The notes: a model not told the origin generated them from the letters alone. Positions 8,211-17,616 are shown, counted from the stretch's first letter. The stretch: DNA of 20,520 bases from Burkholderiaceae bacterium (GCA_023253905.1 JALREG010000437.1:1-20520); one strand, 5' to 3'. Made by a program: numbers and translations.

Positions 8211-8230
8211 CGGCAGCCTCTGGGGTGACT

Positions 8231-9340
8231 GTGGCAGGCACCTCGATCGTCGAGGCCTACGAACGCTTGCTGGCTTCGCGAGGATACAGCGAAGATCCCG
8301 CGCAGCGAGCGGCGGTACAGCGACTGCAGCGCCTGGCTGACGAGCTGGCGCAGGCGGGCGATCGCACGCCCGGGTTGCTCGGCCGGGTCTTCGGGCGGGC
8401 ACCCAGGGCGGTACGCGGGGTGTGGCTGTGGGGCGGAGTCGGTCGCGGCAAGAGCTTCGTGATGGACTGCTTCTATGGCGCCGTGGGGCCGCTTCGAAAG
8501 ACCCGGCTTCATTTTCATGAGTTCATGCGAGCCGTGCATCGCGAGTTGGAGTCTTTGAAGGGGCGAGCCGACCCCCTCGATGAACTTGCACGACGCGTGG
8601 CACAGCGCCATCGGTTGATCTGTTTCGATGAGTTTCATGTGTCGGACATTGCCGACGCCATGATCCTCGAGCGACTGTTGCGAGGGCTATTCAGCCATGG
8701 GGTCTGCTTCGTGATGACCTCGAACTATCGCCCGGATGATCTTTATCCCGACGGACTGCATCGCGACCGGATCCTCCCCGCGATCGCGCTCATCCATCAA
8801 CACACCGACTGCCTTCAGCTCGATGCGGGTCAGGACTACCGGCGGATGTCGCTCGCTCAGATTCAGGCCTATCTCACGCCGCTGGATGAATCAGCGGCAC
8901 GCGCGTTGTCCTCAGCCTTCGAGGCGCTCGCTGAAGCAGCGGACGAAGCGCCCGAGTTGCAGATTGAGAACCGGACAGTGCGCGCGCTGAGGCGCGCCGG
9001 GGGCGTGGTGTGGTTTGACTTCGGAACGCTTTGCGGTGGACCACGATCGCAGAACGACTATCTTGAATTGGCCACGCGTTTTCACACGGTGATCCTCTCG
9101 GATGTACCAAAGATGACGGCGGCAATGGCCTCCGAGGCCAGGCGCTTTGTCTGGCTGGTTGACGTGCTTTACGACCAGAAGGTCAAGTTCATTGTATCGG
9201 CGCAGTGCCCGCCTGAAGCGCTCTACACCCAGGGCGTCATGGCAGGAGAGTTTCACCGAACGGTGAGCCGGCTCGCTGAGATGCAAGGTCGAGAATATCT
9301 CGAGGCGCCGCGCCGCGGGGTCACCATGACTCTCGCCTGA
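8231..9340 (+). CDS. zapE: Cell division protein ZapE (AFG1-like ATPase)
   Basis: P-loop ATPase of the AFG1/ZapE family; in E. coli ZapE associates with the Z ring and destabilises FtsZ polymers, and relatives are linked to mitochondrial protein quality control. The 369-residue product carries Walker A GGVGRGKS (68-75) and Walker B ICFDEF (130-135), followed by the family's HVSDIADAMIL segment. Length matches the family. The start is uncertain: GTG at 8231 and GTG at 8225 are both possible, and the open frame reaches back into lpdA to 8129, which I judge spurious because family homology begins near SIVEAYERLL. It lies 20 nt after lpdA, a common arrangement in Burkholderiales, and 11 nt before the ravA-like gene. 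Confidence 0.92.
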   Translation: MAGTSIVEAYERLLASRGYSEDPAQRAAVQRLQRLADELAQAGDRTPGLLGRVFGRAPRAVRGVWLWGGVGRGKSFVMDCFYGAVGPLRKTRLHFHEFMRAVHRELESLKGRADPLDELARRVAQRHRLICFDEFHVSDIADAMILERLLRGLFSHGVCFVMTSNYRPDDLYPDGLHRDRILPAIALIHQHTDCLQLDAGQDYRRMSLAQIQAYLTPLDESAARALSSAFEALAEAADEAPELQIENRTVRALRRAGGVVWFDFGTLCGGPRSQNDYLELATRFHTVILSDVPKMTAAMASEARRFVWLVDVLYDQKVKFIVSAQCPPEALYTQGVMAGEFHRTVSRLAEMQGREYLEAPRRGVTMTLA

Positions 9341-9351
9341 CTGGGGTTCCC

Positions 9352-10812
9352 ATGAACCGACTCACCCCGATCCGCCATCAGCCGCCGCCGGGTGAACCCC
9401 CCGGTCACGATCCAACTTTTTCCGGTTTGCCCGACGCACACACGCTTCGCGAGGTCATCGACTGGCTCGCGGGCGGCCTGCTCGAGCGCGACGACCATTC
9501 GCGGGTACTGCTGCTCGCGCTTCTGTCTGGCGAGCATGTGCTCCTCATCGGTCCACCGGGCACGGCCAAGAGCGCGCTTGCACGCCGGGTGCATCAGTTG
9601 GTGGGCGGGCGCTGGTTTGAGCGGCTGCTGACGCGTTTTACGGTGCCCGAGGAACTGTTCGGGCCACTGTCGCTCTCGGCGCTCGATGAGGGGCGGTATG
9701 AGCGGGAGACGGATGCCTATCTGCCGACGGCCGATGTCGCCTTCCTGGACGAGGTGTTCAAGGCCAATTCGGCCATCCTCAATGCACTTCTGGGAATACT
9801 CAACGAACGGGTGTTTGATCAGGGGGCACGGAGAGTGGCGGTCCCGCTTGCGTGTCTGGTGGCGGCGAGTAATGAGTGGCCCGACGATGACGGCATGCGG
9901 GCGTTTCAGGATCGCTTCCTGTTTCGCTGCGACGTGTCGCCAGTCGCCGATGCGTCGTTCCATGCGCTACTCACGTTGTCGGATAGGCCGGACGAACCCC
10001 CGGCCTGGCGATTGGGTCGCGAGGTCGCGGCGTCGATTGATCGGTCGGTTGGGGGAATTTCACTGAGCGATCCCCTCATTGAAGGCTTAGTCGCGCTGCG
10101 CACGAGCCTCAGAGCGTCTTCGGTCGCGGTCAGCGATCGGCGCTGGGTCCGGGCTGTGAGGGTGCTGCGGGTGGCGGCGCTTCTCGAAGGTCGATCGCAG
10201 GCGGGTGTCGAGCATCTACCGATTCTTCGATGGATGCTGCCGGCAACGCCTGCGCAGGTGACTGTCTTCGATGACTGGGTGCTCCACTGGCTGGGCGTGG
10301 ATCGCACGCTCGACCCGGTCTGGCTGGACCGTGCAGCGCAGGCGTTTGCGCAGCAGCTCGAGCTCGAACAGTCGGCGGGCGAACTCGCTTTCGATGACTC
10401 CGGCAAGCTTGCACTCGCTCGCCAGCTCGCCGGAGCGGACTCAAGCGCGCTGGGCGAAGGCGCGCCACGGCTCTCGGCATTCAGCCGGGCGCGCCGGTAC
10501 AGTGCCGCACACATCGGCGCTCGGGTGGCGCAGGTCAGCGCGGTCATCGAACAGGTGGATCACTGGCTACAGGGCGCAGACCGTCACGCCCGCGACCTTG
10601 CCATCGGCTTGAGCGCAGGGGTCTGGCTCTCGCCGACATTCGCTGACCGGGCGGTAGAGACCTTTCACGATTCGGTGGCGCGAGTCCGTGCGGCCCGAGA
10701 GCGTTTGATTGTCGCGCGGGACGCATTTTGCGCCCTGCCTGTCAACGAAGCGGTTGCCGGGTTAGGGGGGGACCTCATTCCCGATCCGGTGGACATCGGC
10801 CAATCCACCTGA
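9352..10812 (+). CDS. ravA: MoxR-type AAA+ ATPase, RavA-like
   Basis: The 486-residue protein has a MoxR-type AAA+ module in its N-terminal half: Walker A GPPGTAKS (67-74), the FTVPEELFGPLS segment (96-107), Walker B VAFLDEVFKANS (129-140), sensor 1 AASNEWP (171-177) and the DRFLFR region (187-192). After this comes VSDRRWVRAVRVLRVAALLEGR, matching the RavA lid region. Length agrees with E. coli RavA (about 498). The C-terminal third (about 300-486) shows no resemblance I can see to the RavA LARA domain. RavA works as a hexameric chaperone-like ATPase with ViaA. Its partner follows after 9 nt in the E. coli order. The symbol is used in the sense of 'RavA-like'. Confidence 0.82.
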   Translation: MNRLTPIRHQPPPGEPPGHDPTFSGLPDAHTLREVIDWLAGGLLERDDHSRVLLLALLSGEHVLLIGPPGTAKSALARRVHQLVGGRWFERLLTRFTVPEELFGPLSLSALDEGRYERETDAYLPTADVAFLDEVFKANSAILNALLGILNERVFDQGARRVAVPLACLVAASNEWPDDDGMRAFQDRFLFRCDVSPVADASFHALLTLSDRPDEPPAWRLGREVAASIDRSVGGISLSDPLIEGLVALRTSLRASSVAVSDRRWVRAVRVLRVAALLEGRSQAGVEHLPILRWMLPATPAQVTVFDDWVLHWLGVDRTLDPVWLDRAAQAFAQQLELEQSAGELAFDDSGKLALARQLAGADSSALGEGAPRLSAFSRARRYSAAHIGARVAQVSAVIEQVDHWLQGADRHARDLAIGLSAGVWLSPTFADRAVETFHDSVARVRAARERLIVARDAFCALPVNEAVAGLGGDLIPDPVDIGQST

Positions 10813-10821
10813 GGCGCGCGC

Positions 10822-12345
10822 GTGACGCTAGGACGGTTCGAGACCCGCGACCTTGAGCGGCAATTTGAGGCACTCGAGCGGTTGGATCGCGCGTTGTGGC
10901 TGCCGGCGCTCATCAATTCGCATGGACAGTTGTTCGAGCGACTGCGCTGGCTCGATCAAGCGCTGCCGAGGCTCGCAAAAGGGGATAACCCGCTGGGTGA
11001 TGACGCTGTCACGTGTGCCTGGCCTGGACCCGTCGCTGCGCAGGCCTTTGGGCTGGCTATTGATCGGTTGGACCTGTTGGCACTCGTGGCAGGTCAGCAT
11101 GACTGGGGTGTGCAGCTGCTGAGGAGCCTCCTCTGGCATCTGGATGCGTTAGCCAGGCTCCGGGCGCAGCATGGCGAGGCGGCCGCCGTTTCAGCGCTTG
11201 CGCAGGCTTTTGCTGAGCAATGGGAAACCGAGCGTGCCGACCTCGAGCAGATCGTTGCGGTGTTTCAGTCGCTGGAGGGTTTCAGCAGTCTCGCGCGCTG
11301 GAGTGAGGTTCGCGGGGTCCTGAAGGGCGAGGGCTGGGCGGCCGTTTTGGCGGCGCACCGGACGATTCGAGACTCCGCGGCGCTTGCCGCGCTGATCCGC
11401 TCACTGGGGCGCTCGCGGCTCACCGAGGCCAGCGCGCTACGCCCGCACGCGACCGTCTCCACCGAAGCGAAACATCGTCTCGATGCCGAGCGCTGGCAGG
11501 CGGTGCTGATGGCGGGTGAGCGCGGCGATCCCGATGGCGTCCATCGCTCGGCTTCGCTTGATCGCGTGCTCGCTTCCGAGTGGGCAATTTGGCGGCGCCG
11601 TTCGGCTGATCCACGGAGCGCGCGGCGGCTGCGACGAATATTCGCAGCCAAGTTGTCCGAGCATGCCTTGCTCGCCCAGGCACTGCGCGAGCCTGAGCGC
11701 ATATCGGTCCCAATGCCGGTCGAGGCGATTCTCGATTCGACCCAACCGATTCAGGCCCCGCAGATGGAGGCGGGGCCGATCATCGTCTGTCTGGACACCT
11801 CATCGTCGATGGCGGGGGCAGCCGAGCAGGTCGCCAAGGCTGTGGTGCTCGAGGCCATGCGGGCAGCGCGTCAGGGTCGTCGCGGGTGTGTGGTGTATGC
11901 GTTCGGCGGTCCAGGCGAACTGCGGCGTACGCCACTCGATCAGAACGTGGAGGGCCTGGTTGCGCTTGCGAGCCTCCTTTCGGCGAGCTTTCATGGCGGC
12001 ACCGATATCGCTGACCCGATCGAGGCGGCCATAGCTGACCTGGGTGAGGCGCAGTGGGCGGGTGCCGACCTTCTGATTGTTTCCGATGGCGAATTTGGCG
12101 TGACCGCTGATGTACTGGCGACGATTGACTACGCGCGCGTTCATCAACAGCTTCGGGTGCAGGGAATTCTGATCGGGGACCGTGAAACCCTCGGGCTGCG
12201 CGAGATTTGCGACAGTATTTTCTGGGTATCTGACTGGCGACGCTTTGGCGCTGAGTCGGCACGAGGTGACTCGCCGGTGCACGACAGCGCCTTGACCCGG
12301 CTGTTCTTCCCGTCGGCGTCGATGCGGGCGCCGCCCTCTGCCTGA
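10822..12345 (+). CDS. viaA: von Willebrand factor A domain protein, ViaA-like
   Basis: The 507-residue protein has a helical N-terminal part (about 1-300) and a C-terminal VWA domain. The metal-ion-dependent adhesion site is complete: D325, S327 and S329 in DTSSS, T394 in GGTD and D422 in SDGEF. The segment GPIIVCLDTSSSM and the later FHGGTDIADPI closely resemble E. coli ViaA, which has the same layout and about 483 residues. ViaA binds and stimulates RavA; in E. coli the pair has been linked to respiratory complexes, Fe-S proteins and aminoglycoside uptake. The GTG start at 10822 follows the ravA-like stop by 9 nt, indicating translational coupling. No transmembrane segment is evident. Confidence 0.82.
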   Translation: MTLGRFETRDLERQFEALERLDRALWLPALINSHGQLFERLRWLDQALPRLAKGDNPLGDDAVTCAWPGPVAAQAFGLAIDRLDLLALVAGQHDWGVQLLRSLLWHLDALARLRAQHGEAAAVSALAQAFAEQWETERADLEQIVAVFQSLEGFSSLARWSEVRGVLKGEGWAAVLAAHRTIRDSAALAALIRSLGRSRLTEASALRPHATVSTEAKHRLDAERWQAVLMAGERGDPDGVHRSASLDRVLASEWAIWRRRSADPRSARRLRRIFAAKLSEHALLAQALREPERISVPMPVEAILDSTQPIQAPQMEAGPIIVCLDTSSSMAGAAEQVAKAVVLEAMRAARQGRRGCVVYAFGGPGELRRTPLDQNVEGLVALASLLSASFHGGTDIADPIEAAIADLGEAQWAGADLLIVSDGEFGVTADVLATIDYARVHQQLRVQGILIGDRETLGLREICDSIFWVSDWRRFGAESARGDSPVHDSALTRLFFPSASMRAPPSA

Positions 12346-12388
12346 GTTTTGCCGGTGCCGGCACACATCTGTGCGGCCGCGGGATTCA

Positions 12389-12417
12389 TTGTTTGCAGGG
12401 AGACGCGGAAGTATCAT
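12389..12417 (+). promoter_or_regulatory. Candidate sigma-70 promoter for ydcH-dinG
   Basis: TTGTTT at 12389-12394 and TATCAT at 12412-12417 are separated by 17 nt. The -10 matches consensus at 5 of 6 positions, the -35 at 3 of 6. It lies in the 148-nt gap after the viaA-like gene (12346-12493) and would start transcription near 12424, some 70 nt before the small downstream gene. A GC-rich partial hairpin around 12355-12375 precedes it without a T run. Confidence 0.4.
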
Positions 12418-12493
12418 TCAGGGCTCATGCCAAAAGCCAACGTTGCTGCGGCGCCAGCCGCGCTTCTTTTACCCGGTGCTCATCGATTCTCGA

Positions 12494-12703
12494 ATGAACG
12501 ATCAGGAAGATTCCGAGACCATCCGTCGGCGAATCGTCGAGCTTCAACTCGAGCACGAAGGGCTGGACGCCATGATTGACGCGGCCAGCCCGCAGGGTGA
12601 TTTCGATGATCTTCAGCTGCGCCGCTTGAAGAAGCGTCGCCTTCAAATTCGCGACACCATCACACTGCTCCAGATGCGGCTGGTGCCGGACGTTCCGGCC
12701 TGA
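12494..12703 (+). CDS. YdcH family protein (DUF465)
   Basis: A 69-residue, highly charged protein. After MNDQEDSETIRRR it shows an ELQLEHEGLDAMID segment and then LQLRRLKKRRLQIRDTI, the typical YdcH/DUF465 pattern: a short helical hairpin with a basic LRRLKKRKL core, usually 65-75 residues long. The function of the family is unknown. The ATG at 12494 is chosen because homology starts there; the frame stays open upstream to 12371 but that part is unlike the family. No clear Shine-Dalgarno is present. It ends one base before the GTG of the helicase gene, so the two are probably translated together. Confidence 0.75.
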   Translation: MNDQEDSETIRRRIVELQLEHEGLDAMIDAASPQGDFDDLQLRRLKKRRLQIRDTITLLQMRLVPDVPA

Positions 12704-12704
12704 C

Positions 12705-14768
12705 GTGAGCGATCTTCGAGCGGCCTTCTTCGAGCGGATTGCTGCGGCGTTTCACCCGGACGGCGAGGTTGCCCGATCGCAACCGGGATATCGTCTGCGG
12801 TCCAGCCAGGTGGCCTTTGCCCAGGCGGTGGGCGAAGCGCTCGAGGCGCGCTCCACACTGGTGGCCGAAGCAGGGACCGGGATTGGCAAAACTTTTGGCT
12901 ACCTGGTGCCCGCGCTCCTGTCTGGGGGCATGGTCCTGGTGAGCACTGGAACGCGAACGCTTCAGGATCAGCTTTTTCGGAGGGATTTGCCTCGGGTGCG
13001 CGATGCGCTCCGGGTGGGAACTCGCGTGGCGCTCCTCAAGGGGCGGGCCAACTACGTCTGCCGCTACCATCTGAGGCGAAATCTCGAAGACGGACGCTTT
13101 GACCGGCGTGAAGACGTTGTTGTACTTCATCGCATCGACCGCTTTGCCGCGGTGACGGCGACCGGTGATCGAAGCGACGCGCCCTCCATTCCCGAAGACG
13201 CGCCAGCGTGGGCGCGTGCCACCTCGACCCGCGAAAACTGTCTGGGGCAGGACTGTCCGGATCTCGGTGATTGCTTCGTGTTCAAAGCGCGGCAGGCGGC
13301 GCAGGAGGCCGATCTGGTGGTGGTCAATCATCACCTGCTCTGCGCCGATCTGGCGTTACGCGATGAGGGGGTGGCTGATCTTCTGCCCACGGCGCAGGCG
13401 ATTATTTTCGACGAGGCTCATCAGCTCCCCGAAACAGCGAGCCAGTTTTTTGGACGCTCGGTGTCCAGCCGCCAGCTGGTCGAGTTCGCGCGCGATGCCA
13501 TGCGCGAGGGCCTGTCCGAAGCGGCTGACGCTGCCGACTGGATCACCCTCAACCGACGACTCGAGCAATGTCTTCGCCAGTGGCGTCTGACGGTTTCGGG
13601 TAACGGCCGGCTGGACCGCGATCGCCTGGTTGCCAATCATGAATTCAGCGTGGCGACCGTTGATGTCATGGCGGCCTTGCAGGCGTTTCGTGAGCCGCTG
13701 CAGGGGGCGGCCGAACGTGGGCCGGAGGTTGCCCGGCTGGCCGCGCGGGCGATTGAGCTTGAGCGTCTTCTCGGCCAATGGAGTGATGGTCTCGCTGGTG
13801 CAGACGGATCCGGCGGCACGGCATCCGGTGGGGTTGAATCGGTGCTGTGGGCTGACGCGGGCGCGAACGCTTTGGTGCTCCACGCCACGCCCCTGTCACT
13901 TGCGGAGGTGTTTCAGCGGCACCGCGAGGCCATGCCGCGAGCCTGGGTGTTTGTGTCGGCAACGCTGGCGGTAGGCCAGGACTTCAGCCACTTTACCGGG
14001 CTCTTGGGGCTCAAGGAGAGTCGCTGCGAGGCCTGGCCTAGCCCCTTCGATACCCTTCAGCAGGCGCTTCTATATGTGCCTCCGTGCGGTGATCCCGCTG
14101 CGTTTGAATTTGCCGATCGGGTCGCCGCATCCATTACGCCGCTGCTCGAGGCCAATCGAGGGCGGGCTTTCATTTTATGCACCAGCCTGAGAATGGTTGA
14201 ACAGCTCGCCGAGCGGCTGATGCGGCTGACCGCGTCTTCGCGCACGCCCGTTGAATGGCTGGTCCAGGGGCAGCTGCCACGGAACGAACTGCTGTCCCGG
14301 TTTCGTGAGTCGAGCGCCCCCGTTCTGATTGGCTCCGCGAGCTTCTGGGAAGGGGTGGATGTGGTGGGTGAACAGTTGTCGCTCGTGGTGATCGACAAGT
14401 TGCCGTTTGCCCCGCCCGATGACCCGGTACTCCGAGCGCGTAGCGACGCCCTGCGGCGACGGGGAGGAGATCCGTTTGGGCTTATTCAGCTGCCGGCGGC
14501 TGCGATGGCGCTCAAACAGGGCGCGGGGCGGCTGATTCGCTCTGAACGCGATCGCGGTCTGCTCGTGATCTGTGATGAGCGTCTGGTGTCAAGAGGGTAT
14601 GGTCGCACGCTGCGGAGCAGCCTGCCTGCGATGCCGATCACGCGTAAGCCCGAAGAAGCCCTGGCGTGGGTCAGGCGCGGGCATCAGCCCGCCGTGGCGG
14701 CGGGCCCGGAGCCTATTGGCCTAGCGCCAGAAGCGCCACCTGCTGGCGGGCTCAGCGGGCGTGGATGA
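12705..14768 (+). CDS. ATP-dependent DNA helicase, DinG/YoaA (XPD-like) family
   Basis: A 687-residue superfamily 2 helicase with 5'-3' polarity expected from its family. Walker A is AGTGIGKT (56-63) and the DEAH box lies at 236-239. Four cysteines at 119, 179, 184 and 190 lie between these motifs in the spacing expected for the 4Fe-4S cluster of XPD/DinG enzymes. The second helicase half has SATL (motif III-like), SFWEGVDVVGE (motif V) and QGAGRLIRSERDRG (motif VI). Length and motifs fit YoaA/DinG-type repair helicases that act on forked or R-loop DNA. The GTG at 12705 lies one base after the YdcH stop. Its last 48 nt overlap the end of bamD on the opposite strand. Confidence 0.9.
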   Translation: MSDLRAAFFERIAAAFHPDGEVARSQPGYRLRSSQVAFAQAVGEALEARSTLVAEAGTGIGKTFGYLVPALLSGGMVLVSTGTRTLQDQLFRRDLPRVRDALRVGTRVALLKGRANYVCRYHLRRNLEDGRFDRREDVVVLHRIDRFAAVTATGDRSDAPSIPEDAPAWARATSTRENCLGQDCPDLGDCFVFKARQAAQEADLVVVNHHLLCADLALRDEGVADLLPTAQAIIFDEAHQLPETASQFFGRSVSSRQLVEFARDAMREGLSEAADAADWITLNRRLEQCLRQWRLTVSGNGRLDRDRLVANHEFSVATVDVMAALQAFREPLQGAAERGPEVARLAARAIELERLLGQWSDGLAGADGSGGTASGGVESVLWADAGANALVLHATPLSLAEVFQRHREAMPRAWVFVSATLAVGQDFSHFTGLLGLKESRCEAWPSPFDTLQQALLYVPPCGDPAAFEFADRVAASITPLLEANRGRAFILCTSLRMVEQLAERLMRLTASSRTPVEWLVQGQLPRNELLSRFRESSAPVLIGSASFWEGVDVVGEQLSLVVIDKLPFAPPDDPVLRARSDALRRRGGDPFGLIQLPAAAMALKQGAGRLIRSERDRGLLVICDERLVSRGYGRTLRSSLPAMPITRKPEEALAWVRRGHQPAVAAGPEPIGLAPEAPPAGGLSGRG

Positions 14769-15521
14769 TGCGGCCTGTGGAAAAGTTTTCTGCAGCACCC
14801 GCCGGGTGTCGTCACGCAGGTCGGGCATGCCGAGTTTGTCGTAAGCGTCAGCGAGCATGATCAGGGCCTGCTCAGTGGACCGGGCAGAGGGAAACTGGCG
14901 CACGATCGCCTGCGCCCGGTTGGCGGCCGCCACATAAGCGCCACGTCGGAAATAGTAGCGGGCGACAGACAGTTCGCCCGAGGCCATGGCATCAACCAGG
15001 TAAACCATGCGTTGCTGCGCATCTGCGGCGTATTGGCTTTGCGGGAACCGATTGATGAGCGCTCGGAAAGAATCAAAGGCGTCGCGCGCCGCAGTGAGAT
15101 CGCGCTCGGCCAGGTCCTGTCGGCCGAGGGCTGCGAACAGGCCTTCCTGTTCATTGAAATTGACCACGCCTTTCATGTAGAGCGCGTAGTCGAGCGCGGG
15201 ATGGCTGGGGTGAAGCTTGATAAAGCGGTCAAGCGCCGCAATGGCGAGTACGCGTTCGTTATTGCGATAATGCGCGTAGGCAATTTGCAGCTGTGCCTGC
15301 TCGGCCCAGCGGCCGAACGGGTAGCGCGATTCCAGTTTTTCCAGCAGCTTGATGGCCTCGGGCCAGCTGCGGCGGTCGAGGTCTTTGCGGGCTTCGCTGT
15401 AGAGTTTGTCCGGCGGCCAGCCGACGGTTTCGTCGGGTTGGTCGAATGTGCCGCAACCCGACAGCGAGAGCATCAGCCACACACCCAACAGGCGTACGGC
15501 GTTCAAAATATGTCGATTCAT
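14721..15521 (-). CDS. bamD: Outer membrane protein assembly factor BamD (ComL lipoprotein)
   Basis: Lipoprotein of the BAM complex that folds beta-barrel proteins into the outer membrane. The 266-residue precursor has a short hydrophobic signal peptide (about 8-20) and a lipobox L20-S21-G22-C23, so C23 would be lipidated. Next come the conserved LYSEARKDLDRRSWPEAIKL and YPFGRWAEQAQLQIAYAHY-like segments (quoted in part) and five TPR-type repeats up to about residue 245. The length fits the family. I chose the ATG at 15521 because it gives a compact signal peptide and no other start lies upstream before the TATAAT box. The gene is divergent from rluD, as usual in Burkholderiales, and its 3' end overlaps the helicase gene by 48 nt. 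Confidence 0.95.
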   Translation of the reverse strand: MNRHILNAVRLLGVWLMLSLSGCGTFDQPDETVGWPPDKLYSEARKDLDRRSWPEAIKLLEKLESRYPFGRWAEQAQLQIAYAHYRNNERVLAIAALDRFIKLHPSHPALDYALYMKGVVNFNEQEGLFAALGRQDLAERDLTAARDAFDSFRALINRFPQSQYAADAQQRMVYLVDAMASGELSVARYYFRRGAYVAAANRAQAIVRQFPSARSTEQALIMLADAYDKLGMPDLRDDTRRVLQKTFPQAASSTPAEPASRWRFWR

Positions 15522-15527
15522 CCAAGC

Positions 15528-15555
15528 ATTATAGCCAACGCAGGCGCGCTGTCTT
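15528..15555 (-). promoter_or_regulatory. Candidate bamD promoter with perfect -10 box
   Basis: On the minus strand a perfect TATAAT (15533-15528) is preceded by AAGACA (15555-15550, 4 of 6 matches to the -35 consensus) with a 16-nt spacer. The -10 ends only 6 nt before the bamD ATG at 15521, so transcription would begin at or next to the A of the start codon and give a leaderless message. Confidence 0.5.
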
Positions 15556-15611
15556 CCGTGTCCGCTGCACGAGAGACAGATGAGTCCGGACAGGTCTTGT
15601 CGTCCGCGGAT

Positions 15612-16582
<971 letters not shown>

Positions 16583-16586
<4 letters not shown>

Positions 16587-17371
16587 GTATTGCCTTGCTG
16601 TCAGCCGGTTGGCCGCTGCCAGGAACGGTATGCGCAGTTGTCACTCCCCGCGACGGCGGCGTAAGCCTCGGTGCATGGGGATTACCCAATGGGCAGCCTG
16701 GCGGCTTGAACCTGGGCTCGCGCTGTGGTGACGACCCGGATGCTGTTGCCGAAAATCGTCGCCGCCTGCGCGCAGCGCTGCCTTCCGACCCCCATTGGCT
16801 CGAGCAGGTGCATGGCGTGGCCGTACACCGCGTCATCGCCCCGATTGATTACCCGGAAAACCCGCCTGAGCCCTGCGCCGACGCGTCGGTCACCGACGTC
16901 CCGGGGCGCGTACTCGCCGTGCTAAGTGCAGACTGCCTGCCAGTGCTGCTGTCCGATCGTTCGGGGCGCCGTATTGGCGCTGCGCACGCAGGATGGCGGG
17001 GCCTTGCCGCGGGGGTGCTTGAGAACACGGTGGCCGCGCTTCGTTCACTTCCCGGGGAAGATGAAGTCCTGAGTGCCTGGCTGGGGCCGGCGATCGGGCC
17101 TGCCGCGTTCGAAGTCGGCGATGAGGTGAGGCAGGCGTTTGCCGACCAGGATGCCATGTCGGTGGTCTGCTTTCGCCCTGCCTCCCAACCCGGTAAGTGG
17201 TTGGCCGACCTGTTTTCGCTCGCGCGACGGCGCCTGGCTCGCTTGGGTGTGACAGAGGTCGGGGGCGGTGAGCAGTGCACCGTTGCAGACCCGCTCCGCT
17301 TTTATTCGCACCGGCGTGACAGGGTCACCGGCCGGATGGCTTCACTGATCTGGATCAAGCCCGGGGCGTGA
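16583..17371 (+). CDS. pgeF: Peptidoglycan editing factor PgeF, laccase-domain protein
   Basis: Member of the YfiH/DUF152 family; E. coli PgeF removes wrongly incorporated serine-containing intermediates from peptidoglycan synthesis, and other members act as purine nucleoside phosphorylases or adenosine deaminases. The 262-residue product has the family's His-Cys-His metal site: H77 in EQVHG, C118 in SADCLPVLL and H135 in AAHAGWRG. It begins, as usual, about eight residues before a WPxP motif. The start is TTG at 16583, whose last bases form the TGA stop of rluD, indicating translational coupling; no ATG lies nearby. Its last 30 nt overlap the small membrane protein gene on the other strand. 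Confidence 0.92.
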
Positions 17372-17566
17372 CCGGGGCGGCGGGGCTTCAGATGCCTCGA
17401 GTCGTTGGCGGTTGCGTCGGCGCTGCGGGGTGCCGATCAGGTACAGGAGCACCGACAGCGGGAACACACCATAAAAGAAGAATGTGGCGACGCCCGCCAC
17501 CCACGATGATTCGGTGAGCGACATCAGAAGGACAACATAAAGCCAGGCGATTGCAATGATGTACAT
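17342..17566 (-). CDS. Small two-helix membrane protein of unknown function
   Basis: A 74-residue product not recognised by function. Two hydrophobic segments (about 2-19 and 23-45) are joined by a short polar SLTESSW turn and followed by a basic and then Pro/acidic tail (TPQRRRNRQRLEASEAPPP). The arginines after the second helix suggest the C-terminus is cytoplasmic. A real gene is supported by the hydrophobic pattern, its filling of the gap between pgeF and phaC, and my recollection of similar small membrane proteins at this place in Burkholderiales. It ends inside pgeF (30-nt tail-to-tail overlap) and is divergent from phaC. The ribosome-binding site is weak. Confidence 0.65.
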   Translation of the reverse strand: MYIIAIAWLYVVLLMSLTESSWVAGVATFFFYGVFPLSVLLYLIGTPQRRRNRQRLEASEAPPPRSRPGLDPDQ

Positions 17567-17588
17567 CGGCGCTCAGTAAGGTCGTGTT

Positions 17589-17616
17589 TTGAAAAATCAG
17601 CGTCGCAGGGGAGAAT
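17589..17616 (+). promoter_or_regulatory. Weak candidate promoter upstream of phaC
   Basis: TTGAAA at 17589-17594 and GAGAAT at 17611-17616 with a 16-nt spacer lie in the 89-nt gap between the divergent small gene and phaC. The -10 is a poor match (4 of 6). Offered only as the best match in the gap. Confidence 0.25.

Noticed and set aside
8129..8230. Upstream extension of zapE into lpdA
   Set aside because: The added residues are an out-of-frame reading of the conserved lpdA C-terminus and do not resemble the ZapE N-terminus; GTG codons near 8231 fit better.
12371..12493. Upstream extension of the YdcH protein
   Set aside because: Codons before 12494 are unlike the family, and they cover the candidate promoter.
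15012..15611. Long upstream extension of rluD
   Set aside because: It runs antisense through bamD and the divergent promoter region; RluD homology and normal length begin at about 15612.
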